The position numbers and the translations under genes were made by a program. Under the pieces are notes generated by a model. The model was given only the letters and a program-made list of their open reading frames with translations. It was not told the origin of the DNA and searched no databases. 32,199 nucleotides of DNA from Acinetobacter sp. Ver3 (lineage in GTDB: Bacteria > Pseudomonadota > Gammaproteobacteria > Pseudomonadales > Moraxellaceae). The DNA lies in assembly GCF_000632455.1 (NCBI RefSeq), contig NZ_JFYL01000034.1, positions 1-32,199 on the forward strand, read 5' to 3'. This document shows, piece by piece, positions 1 through 9,223 of the stretch; position 1 is the first letter of the stretch; every line of letters begins with the position of its first letter.

Positions 1-79
1 ACTAATAGAAATATAAGGTTATTTCAGCTGTTTCATCAAATATTTAATGCTTTAAACAAACATTCAAATCTTAAAGGCA

Positions 80-116
80 AAAAAAAAGAACCCATATTTC
101 ATGGGTTCTTTTTTAT
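80..116. terminator. Bidirectional intrinsic terminator after the DAHP synthase gene
   Basis: GAACCCAT (88-95) and ATGGGTTC (101-108) form an 8-bp stem with a 5-nt loop, extended by A and T tracts on both sides. On the minus strand it ends the DAHP synthase transcript just after the stop codon. The flanking A/T tracts would let it act on plus-strand transcription too. Confidence 0.85.
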
Positions 117-124
117 GAATTATA

Positions 125-1162
125 TTAGGAGAGTTGTTGAGCAACATCCAAAATCAATTGCTCTGTACTTAACCAACCCAAGCATCCATCAGTCACTGAT
201 TGGCCATAAGTCATGTGATCAGAAATTTTCTGATTGCCATCGACTAAAAAGCTTTCTAGCATGACGCCACGGACTTGTGTTTGAGGTCGTTCATTCACAA
301 TTTGCTTTAATACAGCAGGTTGATTCAATGGATTTTTAGCACTATTCCCATGGCTACAATCAATAATCAAAGCTGGTAATACATGGTTATTGTTTTCTTG
401 AATCTTTTTAATTTCAGCGAATTGGTAATTTGTACCCTGATTCGATCCACGTAAGATCAAATGTGCGTGCGGATTACCCTTTGAAGATAAAATGCTTGGA
501 GCACCATCTTGACTTAAACCAAGAAATTGATGCGGTTGTGAAGCGGACTGAATGGCATCCAATGCAATTTGGATTGATCCATCTGTACCATTTTTGAACC
601 CAATGCTATAAGGCATATGGCTAGATATTTCACGGTGAATTTGCGATTCGCTTGTTCTCGCCCCAATCGCGCCCCATGAAATCAAATCATCAAAATATCC
701 TGTTGCCATTGGGCTTAAGATTTCTGTGGCCAACGGCAAACCCATTTCAGCAATTTGAATGAAGAGTGATCTAGACTGTTCAAGTCCTTTTTGCATATCT
801 GCTGAACCATTTAAATCTGGATCATACAAGAAGCCTTTCCATCCTACAGTGGTGCGAGGTTTTTCAATATAAGTACGCATCACGATGAAAATCTGATCTT
901 TGACTTGTTCTTGCACTTGTTTTAATTTTTGTGCGTATTCGAGGGTTGCTTTAGGATCATGAATCGAACATGGACCAGTAATGACCAATAAACGTGGATC
1001 ATGACCCGCTAAAATGTCTTGTATTGTTTGGCGATGTTGACGAATTTGAAGTGAAACTATCGGACTAACAGGTAAAGTTGATTTTAGTTCTAATGGTAAG
1101 CTTAATTTTTTTTCTAAAGTATGTTGAGCCGTGGTTATAAGCTGAGAATTAATTGCATTCAT
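125..1162 (-). CDS. 3-deoxy-7-phosphoheptulonate (DAHP) synthase, class I alpha
   Basis: This cytoplasmic enzyme condenses phosphoenolpyruvate with erythrose 4-phosphate, the first step of the shikimate pathway to Phe, Tyr and Trp. The 345 residues match the AroF/AroG/AroH family in length. Family motifs visible are GPCSIHD (metal-binding Cys), RTYIEKPRTTVGWKG (PEP-binding region), DCSHGNS (metal His), MLESF (metal Glu) and VTDGCLGW (metal Asp). The start has a good ribosome site (AAAGGA, 8 nt upstream). I cannot tell from sequence alone whether Tyr, Phe or Trp inhibits it, so no letter is assigned. The 5' region is unusual: two aromatic-rich mini-ORFs and a terminator precede it, so expression is probably set by charged aromatic tRNA levels. 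It ends 9 nt from a strong terminator and appears monocistronic apart from the leaders. Confidence 0.95.
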   Translation of the reverse strand: MNAINSQLITTAQHTLEKKLSLPLELKSTLPVSPIVSLQIRQHRQTIQDILAGHDPRLLVITGPCSIHDPKATLEYAQKLKQVQEQVKDQIFIVMRTYIEKPRTTVGWKGFLYDPDLNGSADMQKGLEQSRSLFIQIAEMGLPLATEILSPMATGYFDDLISWGAIGARTSESQIHREISSHMPYSIGFKNGTDGSIQIALDAIQSASQPHQFLGLSQDGAPSILSSKGNPHAHLILRGSNQGTNYQFAEIKKIQENNNHVLPALIIDCSHGNSAKNPLNQPAVLKQIVNERPQTQVRGVMLESFLVDGNQKISDHMTYGQSVTDGCLGWLSTEQLILDVAQQLS

Positions 1163-1196
1163 CTTGAATTCCTTTGGGCAGCAATGGCCCTATCTT

Positions 1197-1292
1197 TTAT
1201 TTGAGCGTGAGGTGTCTATTGGCTGGGTTTTGTTCTTGACTAAAATAGAACCAATAACCGTTGCTAAAATAAAAAGTATTCAATGTTTTCAT
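1197..1292 (-). CDS. Second aromatic-rich leader ORF, 31 codons
   Basis: A 31-codon ORF with a strong ribosome site (AGGAG, 7 nt before ATG) lies between the upstream terminator and the DAHP synthase gene, ending 34 nt before that gene's start. Residues 7-17 read FYFSNGYWFYF, so 8 of the first 17 residues are Phe, Tyr or Trp. That composition is unlikely by chance directly upstream of an aromatic biosynthesis gene. No terminator with a U-tract follows it, so if it is regulatory it may act on translation of the downstream gene or couple to it. It contains an internal hairpin-capable stretch (GTTCT/AGAAC). It could also be a small protein in its own right, but the composition favours a leader peptide. 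Confidence 0.7.
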   Translation of the reverse strand: MKTLNTFYFSNGYWFYFSQEQNPANRHLTLK

Positions 1293-1318
1293 GAGATGCT
1301 CCTATATTTGTTGAGATG

Positions 1319-1350
1319 AAAAAAAACCTGATTGGTGTTGCCAATCAGGT
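1319..1350 (-). terminator. Attenuator terminator upstream of DAHP synthase
   Basis: A perfect 10-bp inverted repeat (1326-1335 with 1341-1350, 5-nt loop) is followed on the minus strand by a run of T. It lies after the first leader peptide and before the second mini-ORF and the structural gene, so it would stop transcription before the gene. This is the standard position of an attenuator. Confidence 0.9.
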
Positions 1351-1414
1351 ATAAACTTGATGGGCAACATTTTTGTTGCCCGAACGCGTCTAGGCAACTA
1401 GATGTTAAATTGCC
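1326..1414 (-). promoter_or_regulatory. Alternating antiterminator/terminator ladder
   Basis: In RNA order the segments are: GGCAA (1414-1410, over the Trp and Gln codons of leader 1), GTTGCC (1398-1393), GGGCAAC (1381-1375), GTTGCCC (1368-1362), GGCAAC (1342-1337, inside the 5' arm and loop of the terminator), then the terminator 3' arm. Each can pair with either neighbour. If a ribosome stalls at YYYFW, segment 2 pairs with 3, freeing 4 to pair with 5 and breaking the terminator. If the ribosome reaches the TAG stop it covers segment 2, so 3 pairs with 4 and the terminator forms. The pairings are read directly from the sequence; the switching is inferred from known trp- and phe-type attenuators. 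Confidence 0.8.
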
Positions 1415-1457
1415 AAAAATAATAATAAGCGTTAGTAATCAAGTGTGTCGTTTTCAT
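1398..1457 (-). CDS. Aromatic leader peptide (attenuator), 19 aa
   Basis: The predicted peptide is MKTTHLITNAYYYFWQFNI, with a Tyr-Tyr-Tyr-Phe-Trp run just before the stop. It lies 24 nt after the predicted transcription start and directly upstream of the pairing ladder and terminator. The mixed run would sense shortage of Tyr, Phe and Trp together, suiting a step common to all three pathways. No clear Shine-Dalgarno sequence lies within the usual distance; an AAGG is near the likely 5' end of the transcript. That is the main weakness of the call. Confidence 0.8.
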   Translation of the reverse strand: MKTTHLITNAYYYFWQFNI

Positions 1458-1487
1458 CAAATTATCTAAAATATAACCTTTAAAAGT

Positions 1488-1516
1488 AAAATACGCATAA
1501 ATAGACTGATTGACAA
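1488..1516 (-). promoter_or_regulatory. Sigma-70-like promoter of the leader-DAHP synthase transcript
   Basis: TTGTCA (1511-1516 on the minus strand) and TATTTT (1488-1493) are separated by 17 bp. This places the transcription start near 1481, giving a short 5' leader before the first mini-ORF. It rests on consensus matching only. Confidence 0.55.
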
Positions 1517-1571
1517 GCAATTTATATAAAAAATATCGTTATATTAATCATAACTCAAATATATCAATGGT

Positions 1572-3707
1572 TTATTGCTTATCTGTAGGAAGCCAATCTT
1601 TTATAGCACATACTTGTTTGAGCATCAGTTGCTCAGCCTCAGACTTACAAATCGCTTGGCTAAATAAAAAGCCTTGACCATATGCACAGCCAACATCCTG
1701 AAGACTTAAGAGCTGTTGGCATGTTTCGACACCTTCTGCGATCACATCCAATGACAGAATAGGTCCGAGCTTAGCAATGCCCTCTACAATTGAATTGATT
1801 GACTTCTCCTCATTCATTCGATTCACAAAAGCATAATCAATCTTGAGACAGTCGACAGGATAATCTCTTAAATGCGTCATTGAAGAATGACCGGTTCCGA
1901 AATCATCCAATGAGATTCGAAGACCATAATTTTTGAGCTTTTGTAGTGCTCGAATCACAAATTCTACTCCACGCTCAGACAGAATATGTTCTGTAATCTC
2001 AACCTCGATTAAATGAGCAGGAATTTGATGTCGTTCTAAACGTTGAATTAACAATTCTGCATAATTGTCACGCATGAATTCAACTGGAGAGGCATTAATT
2101 GAGATCGGTACAAGTTGAACGCCCTTAGACATCCAATCTGCCATGTCACTGAAAATCTTTTGATGCATGATTTCACTGATTTTACTGGCCAGCTCATAAT
2201 CGTTAAACGCTTCTGAGATTGAAGCTGGATACTGAAGTTGCTGCTGTGTATCATGCCAACGCATCAAAGCCTCAAATCCGATTAGCTGACAGTTATCTAA
2301 GCGAACCTTAGGTTGATAATACGGCTCGATTAAATTGTCCTGTATGATATAGCGAGCAGTATCAAGTTGTTGCATCTTCTTTTCAGCAAGTGCAAACATT
2401 TCGTCATCATACATACGATACCCACCACGACCCTTTTCTTTAAGATCATTTAGAGCGGTATCCGCACATTTCATCAATCCGAATACATCTTGAGCATCTT
2501 TAGGATAAATGGCACATCCAATACTCATCCCACTATTAATCACTTTTCCTGCATAAGTGATGGGGGCAATATTTTGTTTAAGCACTTTCTGTGTGGTTTG
2601 ATGTAATTCTTCTTCTGATGTCATCCCTGGGACAATAATTGCAAATTCATCTCCACCTAGACGTGAAACAATACACTTGCAATCCAAACTCTTTTGCAGA
2701 CGTTTAGATAAGACTTTAAGTAGATGATCTCCAGCAGGATGACCTAAAGTATCGTTAATGTTTTTAAAATGATCGAGATCAATAAACATCATACCAATAA
2801 GTGTTTTTTCACGATTTGCTTGTGAAATCGCCGCTTTTAATTTATTTTTGAAGGCACGACGATTCATCAGACCAGTCAGATCATCATATTCACTGCTGAT
2901 TTTTAGTTTAGCTTCGGCAACACGTTGACGGGTAATATCACGTGATACACAGAGAATACTGGTCGTATTTCCTTGTTCATCATGCACAGGTGTTAAAATA
3001 TTATCCCAATACATCACAGTATCGCCGTGTGTGCTCATCCCCGCAAAACGGGCATTCTTCCCTCGAGCTGCTGTTTTAATCGCTTTTGCCCCCTGTTCAC
3101 GTACTTCAGGTGGTAACAGCGTTAACCAATCTATTCCAAATTTCTTAACACGCTCTTGACCCAGTAATGCCATGCATCCAGATTTGTTCATGTGTTCAAG
3201 CTTGCCATCTGGTGTGATAATTTTTATACAGTCTACGCTGACATCGAGCATATCTGTATTGGCACGCAAGGCCTCAGCAGTTTCACGCATTTTGATTGTA
3301 CGATCATGGATATTTGTGCAACTTATCATCCAATTTTGCTGGTTGGATTGAATCACCTTAGGTTCAGCAAGCATTAAGAACCAAAGATATTCACCTGATT
3401 TATTTTTTATACGACACTCTTTTTCAAATTTCTGACCGTTTTTTTGAGCATCATTCCAAATCTGATAAAGATGTTCAGCATCATCAGGATGAACAAATTT
3501 AAGCCAGTCTACGTCACGTAAGATTTGCGTATCCGCACCGATATATTGTTTAAGTGCGATATTACAATACCCTGAGTTGGTGTGACTGACCCAAATCAAA
3601 TTGGGCAGTAAATCAAGTGCAAATTTAAAGTCATCTGACAGTGTTAGATGCAAAGGCACAGCTTTGGACTGTAAATGATCAGCTCTATTCAGATCCAGAA
3701 TGCTCAT
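1572..3707 (-). CDS. PAS-PAS-GGDEF-EAL cyclic-di-GMP signalling protein
   Basis: This 711-residue protein probably makes and/or degrades cyclic di-GMP in response to a sensed signal. There are two PAS domains (about 25-140 and 147-262), the second ending in a PAC-like segment that runs into a helical linker. The GGDEF domain (about 270-435) has an intact GGDEF at 351-355. The EAL domain (about 450-700) has EAL at 479-481, N538, E570/E573, DDFGTG at 601-606, K622, E658 and Q678, so the phosphodiesterase site looks complete. The RxxD inhibitory site normally just before GGDEF is not present (the segment reads LDCKCIVSRL). There is no signal peptide or membrane segment, so it is likely cytoplasmic. 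It appears monocistronic; an AT-rich palindrome lies about 95 bp upstream. Confidence 0.93.
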   Translation of the reverse strand: MSILDLNRADHLQSKAVPLHLTLSDDFKFALDLLPNLIWVSHTNSGYCNIALKQYIGADTQILRDVDWLKFVHPDDAEHLYQIWNDAQKNGQKFEKECRIKNKSGEYLWFLMLAEPKVIQSNQQNWMISCTNIHDRTIKMRETAEALRANTDMLDVSVDCIKIITPDGKLEHMNKSGCMALLGQERVKKFGIDWLTLLPPEVREQGAKAIKTAARGKNARFAGMSTHGDTVMYWDNILTPVHDEQGNTTSILCVSRDITRQRVAEAKLKISSEYDDLTGLMNRRAFKNKLKAAISQANREKTLIGMMFIDLDHFKNINDTLGHPAGDHLLKVLSKRLQKSLDCKCIVSRLGGDEFAIIVPGMTSEEELHQTTQKVLKQNIAPITYAGKVINSGMSIGCAIYPKDAQDVFGLMKCADTALNDLKEKGRGGYRMYDDEMFALAEKKMQQLDTARYIIQDNLIEPYYQPKVRLDNCQLIGFEALMRWHDTQQQLQYPASISEAFNDYELASKISEIMHQKIFSDMADWMSKGVQLVPISINASPVEFMRDNYAELLIQRLERHQIPAHLIEVEITEHILSERGVEFVIRALQKLKNYGLRISLDDFGTGHSSMTHLRDYPVDCLKIDYAFVNRMNEEKSINSIVEGIAKLGPILSLDVIAEGVETCQQLLSLQDVGCAYGQGFLFSQAICKSEAEQLMLKQVCAIKDWLPTDKQ

Positions 3708-3801
3708 AGTTCACCTATTTGAAAATAACAACCCATCAAAATGACGAATACAAAAATCAGCGTAAAAATTTAGAATTTAATTAATCAGTATTTAAATTTC
3801 G

Positions 3802-3828
3802 TTAATAATGATTATTAATCATCATTAA
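3802..3828. promoter_or_regulatory. 27-bp near-perfect AT-rich palindrome, candidate operator
   Basis: The two halves match except for one pair (positions 6 and 22) and the central base; the core is TGATTA-T-TAATCA. It lies 95 bp before the start codon of the cyclic-di-GMP gene. It scores about 12 of 19 against the Fur consensus, so a Fur-like or other dimeric regulator is possible but unproven. Confidence 0.4.
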
Positions 3829-4020
3829 TTTTAAAATACGTGATAATAATAACACTTAAATGGATTAAATTAATACAAATACCATTTCTGCATGATACAT
3901 AATTTTTATCACTTGTGAATATTAAATAGACAAAATGCATAAAAAATAATGAAATACGACACAATAATGAATTTATTTGATAATTCGACATCTTAGAATT
4001 AAATAATTCCGATTTTAATT
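3829..4020. other. AT-rich intergenic stretch with no gene
   Basis: Together with the palindrome and the terminator around it, this makes up a gap of about 380 bp between the cyclic-di-GMP gene and the hydrolase. I see no ORF with a ribosome site and no RNA gene. It presumably carries the promoter of the cyclic-di-GMP gene, but no convincing -35/-10 pair can be singled out in so AT-rich a sequence. Confidence 0.6.
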
Positions 4021-4051
4021 AAAAAAATACCTACTTATATTAAGTAGGTAT
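4021..4051 (-). terminator. Intrinsic terminator of the alpha/beta hydrolase gene
   Basis: An 11-bp stem (4027-4037 with 4041-4051) with a 3-nt loop is followed on the minus strand by a T-run. It lies 40 bp past the hydrolase stop codon. Confidence 0.85.
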
Positions 4052-4090
4052 CGACTAATATAAAAATAATCTAAACTTATTATTAATTTT

Positions 4091-4864
4091 TTATAAAAAA
4101 TCTTTAATGTTCTTGATAACCTCACTTGGTTTTTCTGCATGTAACCAATGTCCAGTGCCATCAATCGTCACAAATTTAGCTTTAGGATATTGAAACCGAA
4201 TAAGATCGTTATCGCGCTCGAGATTAATATAATCGGATAATTCTCCTTTTAAAAACAAAGTTTCATTCGATTGTGGATTAAGACGTTCCCATGACAAAAT
4301 CTGAAAATATTGTTGTTTAAGTGCATCTAAGTTAAATAGCCACTGTCCATTGCGGAAAGATTTGAGCAGAAATTGAATAACGCCAATTTCATTAATATAT
4401 TTCTGCATCAACTCGGTTGCCTCCTTTCTTGAAACAACTTGAGCTTTTTGAACTTCTTCTAAAGCTTTGAAAATTTGATCATGATGAGATTTTTGATAAG
4501 CGACGGGTGCCATATCAAGTACAATCAACTTAACTACTCGATGTGGTACAAGGTTTGCTAAGTGCATGGCAACTTTCCCCCCCATCGAATGACCAATGAT
4601 GTGAAATTGTTGCACATTCATATCATCTAAAGTTTCTACAACATCTTGCGCCATGAGTTGATAACTCATTTGATTAGAATGAGGTGATAAACCGTGATTA
4701 CGCAAATCAATTTGGATGACATCATGCGTTTCCTGAAATGCTCTCGCGAGCATGCCGAGGTTCGATAAACTACCAAAAAGACCATGAATCAGAACAAGAG
4801 CAGGTTGAAGTTGATTCGCATTTGATTTGGTGATCTCAGCATTTAGTCGCATATATATACTCAA
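4091..4864 (-). CDS. Alpha/beta hydrolase, YbfF-like esterase
   Basis: A 257-residue alpha/beta-hydrolase fold protein. Near the N-terminus is the oxyanion motif (LVLIHGLFGS), the nucleophile elbow is GHSMGGK, and the C-terminal His lies in IDGTGHWLHAEKP. Layout and length resemble E. coli YbfF and related acyl-CoA/ester hydrolases. There is no signal peptide, so it is likely cytoplasmic. The substrate cannot be read from sequence. It stands alone, with its own terminator downstream and tyrB transcribed away from it upstream. Confidence 0.85.
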   Translation of the reverse strand: MSIYMRLNAEITKSNANQLQPALVLIHGLFGSLSNLGMLARAFQETHDVIQIDLRNHGLSPHSNQMSYQLMAQDVVETLDDMNVQQFHIIGHSMGGKVAMHLANLVPHRVVKLIVLDMAPVAYQKSHHDQIFKALEEVQKAQVVSRKEATELMQKYINEIGVIQFLLKSFRNGQWLFNLDALKQQYFQILSWERLNPQSNETLFLKGELSDYINLERDNDLIRFQYPKAKFVTIDGTGHWLHAEKPSEVIKNIKDFL

Positions 4865-5023
4865 ATAGCTTTAAAAATGTGATTCAAATTCTAACAGTAG
4901 ATTTTGTATTTTAGTGTTAGTTTAATTTTTATTTATATAATTCAGTAAATTAAAGACAATCAAAAAAATTCGGTTATAAGTAAAAGTATTGAGTTTTATA
5001 AAAATTAGTCCTGTAATTCGATC

Positions 5024-5053
5024 TTGTGATCGTGCGGAAATTATATATATTAT
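5024..5053 (+). promoter_or_regulatory. Candidate tyrB promoter
   Basis: TTGTGA (5024-5029) and TATTAT (5048-5053) with an 18-bp spacer lie about 45 bp before the tyrB start codon. Call based on consensus matching only. Confidence 0.4.
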
Positions 5054-5096
5054 CCGATTAAACTTTTTACTTTGAACATTTTAGGAAATTTAGACC

Positions 5097-6302
5097 ATGT
5101 TTCATCATGTAGATGCTTATGCAGGTGACCCTATTCTTTCACTTATGGAAGAATATAGTAAAGATGAGCGTACTCAAAAAGTGAATTTGAGTATTGGTCT
5201 ATATTATAACGAAGACAGTATTGTACCTCAGTTAAATGCGGTCAAAGCTGCGTACAAAAATATTGAACCGAGCAACGATAAAGTTAAACTTTATTTACCA
5301 ATGGATGGTTTGAAATCTTATAACGAAGCGACTCAAGCATTAGTTTTAGGTCCTGATAGTCAAGCGCGTAAAGATGGTCGTGCTGTCACGATTCAAACAC
5401 TTGGTGGCTCAGGTGCACTTAAAGTTGGTGCTGATTTTTTGAAAAAATATTTCCCTGAGTCAGATATCTGGGTAAGTCAGCCAACTTGGGATAACCATAT
5501 CGCAATTTTTAATGGCGCTGGTATCCAATCTCATTTCTATCCTTATTTTGATGCTGATACAAATGGCGTTAACGTTCCAGCAATGCTTGAGGAATTAAAA
5601 ACACTAAAAGCAAAAAGTATTGTTTTGCTTCATCCTTGCTGCCATAACCCAACTGGTGCAGATTTAACGCCAGCAGAATGGGATCAAGTGATCGAAGTAC
5701 TTAAGACGAATGATCTTATTCCATTCCTTGACATCGCTTACCAAGGTTTCGGTAAAGGTCTTGAAGAAGATGCATACCTTATTCGTGCTTTAGATAAATC
5801 AGGTATGAATTTCATTGTGAGTAATTCATTCTCAAAAATCTTCTCACTGTATGGTGAGCGTGTCGGCGGCTTAACATTTGTCTGTGATGATCAAGCTACT
5901 GCTCAAAAAGTGCTTGGACAATTAAAAGCAACTGTACGCCGTATTTATTCTAGTCCAGCAAGCACAGGTGCATTGTTGGTTGAAAACGTGTTAAACAACG
6001 CAGATCTAACTGCTCAATGGCAAGCTGAATTACAAGAAATGCGTGAACGTATTATTAAAATGCGTGAATTGTTAAATGCTAAATTGAGTGCGGCTCTGCC
6101 TGAACGTGACTTTAGCTATCTAGTAAAACAACAAGGTATGTTCAGTTATACAGGTTTGACTGGCGAACAAGTGGATATTTTGAAAGATAAATATGGTATT
6201 TATTTAGTCCGTAGTGGCCGTATGTGCGCAGCAGGATTAAACTTGAATAATATTGATTATGTGGCTGAATCAATTGCAGAAGTTTTGAAAGCTACCGCTT
6301 AA
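5097..6302 (+). CDS. tyrB: Aromatic amino acid aminotransferase (TyrB-type, PLP)
   Basis: This PLP enzyme of the class I aspartate/tyrosine aminotransferase family moves amino groups between glutamate and phenylpyruvate, hydroxyphenylpyruvate or oxaloacetate, completing Phe and Tyr synthesis. The 401 residues match the family length. Visible are HNPTG (N184), [11 protein letters not shown] (D212, Y215), the PLP lysine in [17 protein letters not shown] (K247) and the substrate-binding Arg region [14 protein letters not shown] near the end. An AGGA lies about 13 nt upstream of the ATG. An aspartate aminotransferase (AspC) role is the alternative, since the two share all these motifs. A strong terminator follows at once, so it is monocistronic. 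Confidence 0.9.
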   Translation: MFHHVDAYAGDPILSLMEEYSKDERTQKVNLSIGLYYNEDSIVPQLNAVKAAYKNIEPSNDKVKLYLPMDGLKSYNEATQALVLGPDSQARKDGRAVTIQTLGGSGALKVGADFLKKYFPESDIWVSQPTWDNHIAIFNGAGIQSHFYPYFDADTNGVNVPAMLEELKTLKAKSIVLLHPCCHNPTGADLTPAEWDQVIEVLKTNDLIPFLDIAYQGFGKGLEEDAYLIRALDKSGMNFIVSNSFSKIFSLYGERVGGLTFVCDDQATAQKVLGQLKATVRRIYSSPASTGALLVENVLNNADLTAQWQAELQEMRERIIKMRELLNAKLSAALPERDFSYLVKQQGMFSYTGLTGEQVDILKDKYGIYLVRSGRMCAAGLNLNNIDYVAESIAEVLKATA

Positions 6303-6305
6303 AAA

Positions 6306-6336
6306 CAAAAAAACGGGCATATCGCCCGTTTTTTAT
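6306..6336. terminator. Bidirectional terminator between tyrB and the formaldehyde dehydrogenase gene
   Basis: ACGGGC (6313-6318) and GCCCGT (6324-6329), loop ATATC, are flanked by A-run and T-run on both strands. It serves two convergent genes, tyrB (+) and the dehydrogenase (-). Confidence 0.92.
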
Positions 6337-6343
6337 TGCCCAA

Positions 6344-7474
<1,131 letters not shown>

Positions 7475-7588
7475 TTAAGATTTAACAGATAAGTTACAGT
7501 AACCGCTTTTGATAAAAACATTCAACTATTTGATTGATGATATTATAGCCATACAACTGAACAATAAGATTTAGGAACGACAGCTTTG

Positions 7589-9133
7589 ATGCATATGTTG
7601 CGACATATATTGTGTTTACTCACATTCTTTATTTTAACTGGATGTAATTTGGCGATGAATACAAGTATAAAACAAGCCCCAATCCAACCTCATAGCACAC
7701 ATTGGCTCAGCAATACACCAGAAACAAGACGCAATATTGAACAAGGTTTAACCGCATTTTTACCACTTCATGATCCTTTTATGAGTATGGCCTCACGTGT
7801 TCACTTAATACGTGAAGCGCAACATACGATCGATTTACAGTACTATATCTGGGAAAATGATGTGATAGGTCAGCATTTATTGTCTGACCTACTCAAAGCA
7901 GCTGATCGTAATGTGAAGGTTCGACTGTTAATTGATGATCAAAATGGCACTCAACTAGACTCGACCTTAAGCGCATTGTCTGAACATCCTAATATCGAAA
8001 TTAAGCTATTCAATCCCTACAAATTTCGCAGCTTTAGAGTTTTGGATTATGTGTTTCGCTTTAATAAAGTCAATCATAGAATGCATAACAAACTGATTAT
8101 TGCTGACGGAGCGATTGCTGTTACTGGGGGGCGTAATATCAGTAATGAATATTTTGATGCCAGTGACAATTTTCAATTCGCGGATATGGATATTTTATTT
8201 GCAGGTCAATCAGTTTCAGCCGCAAACACGGTCTTTCACCAATTTTGGAATGATGAGCTGAGTTATGATATTCAGCAAATAATTCCTGAGTCTCAAAAAG
8301 AATTGGCGCATTTAAGATCGTATTATTCAACCAAGCAAAATTTTCAAGGTGCTGAAACTAAAAAACGTATTGATCAAGCAGAACATTTTTTAGAAGAAAA
8401 TTTAAAAAAACATCCTATTCGTTGGTCTAAAGCTCATTTTGTTGCAGACAGCCCAAATAAAATCAGAGCGAAAGCTCAATCCCATGAACTGCTGTTTAAT
8501 CAGTTCAAATCCATTATGGGGAAACCTGCTCAAGAAATAAACTTGGTGTCTGCCTATTTTGTTCCTACTGTTCATGGTGAGTCTTTACTCAAACAATTGA
8601 GTGAGCAGAATGTCAAAGTTCGAGTTTTAACAAACTCATATTTGGCAAATGATGTCCCGATTGTTCATGCATTTTATCAAAAATATCGAACCTCACTCTT
8701 AAGGTCAGATGTAAAACTTTACGAGTTTAAACCTTATATTGAACGGTCTTATCGGACTTGGTATGAAATTATGACGGGTAATGTTATTCCTGCGAAAGGA
8801 AAAAATGCGTCGCGGCTTCATGCTAAATTTTTTACTGTAGATGATAAAGTTTTTATTGGAACATTCAATTTTGATCCACGTTCAGCGTATTTGAATACTG
8901 AACTTGGACTGATCATTGAGTCAGCCGATTTTAAAACAGAGATATCTCAATCTTTAAATGAAAATCTTCCCAAAGTTGCCTATCAACTACATTTGGATGC
9001 ACATCAAAACTTAAGATGGGAAGAACAACGAGGTGAAGAAAAGTTAATACATGATCATGACCCTGAAACGACTCGTTTTCAGAGATTTATGTTCAAGTCT
9101 TTGTCCTATCTCCCAATCGAATGGATGATGTAA
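7589..9133 (+). CDS. Phospholipase D family lipoprotein, ClsC-like cardiolipin synthase
   Basis: The N-terminus is a lipoprotein signal (hydrophobic stretch then LTGC), so the protein is probably lipid-anchored. Two HKD phosphodiesterase motifs are present: HNKLIIADGAIAVTGGRN in the first half and LHAKFFTVDDKVFIGTFN in the second, each followed by the expected Asn/Ser-rich strand. This fits ClsC/YmdC-type cardiolipin synthases, which join phosphatidyl groups from two phospholipids; other PLD-type phospholipases share the fold. A TTG three bases before the ATG is also open; AGGA lies 9 nt before the TTG and 12 nt before the ATG. I chose ATG (514 aa). ClsC is often paired with ymdB in enterobacteria; that partner is absent here. 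Confidence 0.87.
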   Translation: MHMLRHILCLLTFFILTGCNLAMNTSIKQAPIQPHSTHWLSNTPETRRNIEQGLTAFLPLHDPFMSMASRVHLIREAQHTIDLQYYIWENDVIGQHLLSDLLKAADRNVKVRLLIDDQNGTQLDSTLSALSEHPNIEIKLFNPYKFRSFRVLDYVFRFNKVNHRMHNKLIIADGAIAVTGGRNISNEYFDASDNFQFADMDILFAGQSVSAANTVFHQFWNDELSYDIQQIIPESQKELAHLRSYYSTKQNFQGAETKKRIDQAEHFLEENLKKHPIRWSKAHFVADSPNKIRAKAQSHELLFNQFKSIMGKPAQEINLVSAYFVPTVHGESLLKQLSEQNVKVRVLTNSYLANDVPIVHAFYQKYRTSLLRSDVKLYEFKPYIERSYRTWYEIMTGNVIPAKGKNASRLHAKFFTVDDKVFIGTFNFDPRSAYLNTELGLIIESADFKTEISQSLNENLPKVAYQLHLDAHQNLRWEEQRGEEKLIHDHDPETTRFQRFMFKSLSYLPIEWMM

Positions 9134-9147
9134 ATTCTTTGTTGTGA

Positions 9148-9164
9148 CTGGTTTGTACAACCAG
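9148..9164 (+). terminator. Weak hairpin after the cls gene
   Basis: CTGGTT (9148-9153) and AACCAG (9159-9164) form a 6-bp stem with a 5-nt loop 15 bp after the stop codon. There is no proper T-run, so it may only slow or partly end transcription. Confidence 0.3.
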
Positions 9165-9223
9165 GATAAATTGCATTATTATTCACGTTTTATTTTTTGA
9201 ACCCTTGGTTCTACTCTACTCCC

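Noticed and set aside
1178..1192. GGGC/GCCC hairpin just before the DAHP synthase ribosome site, as a second terminator
   Set aside because: Only 4 bp of stem and no U-tract; too weak to call.
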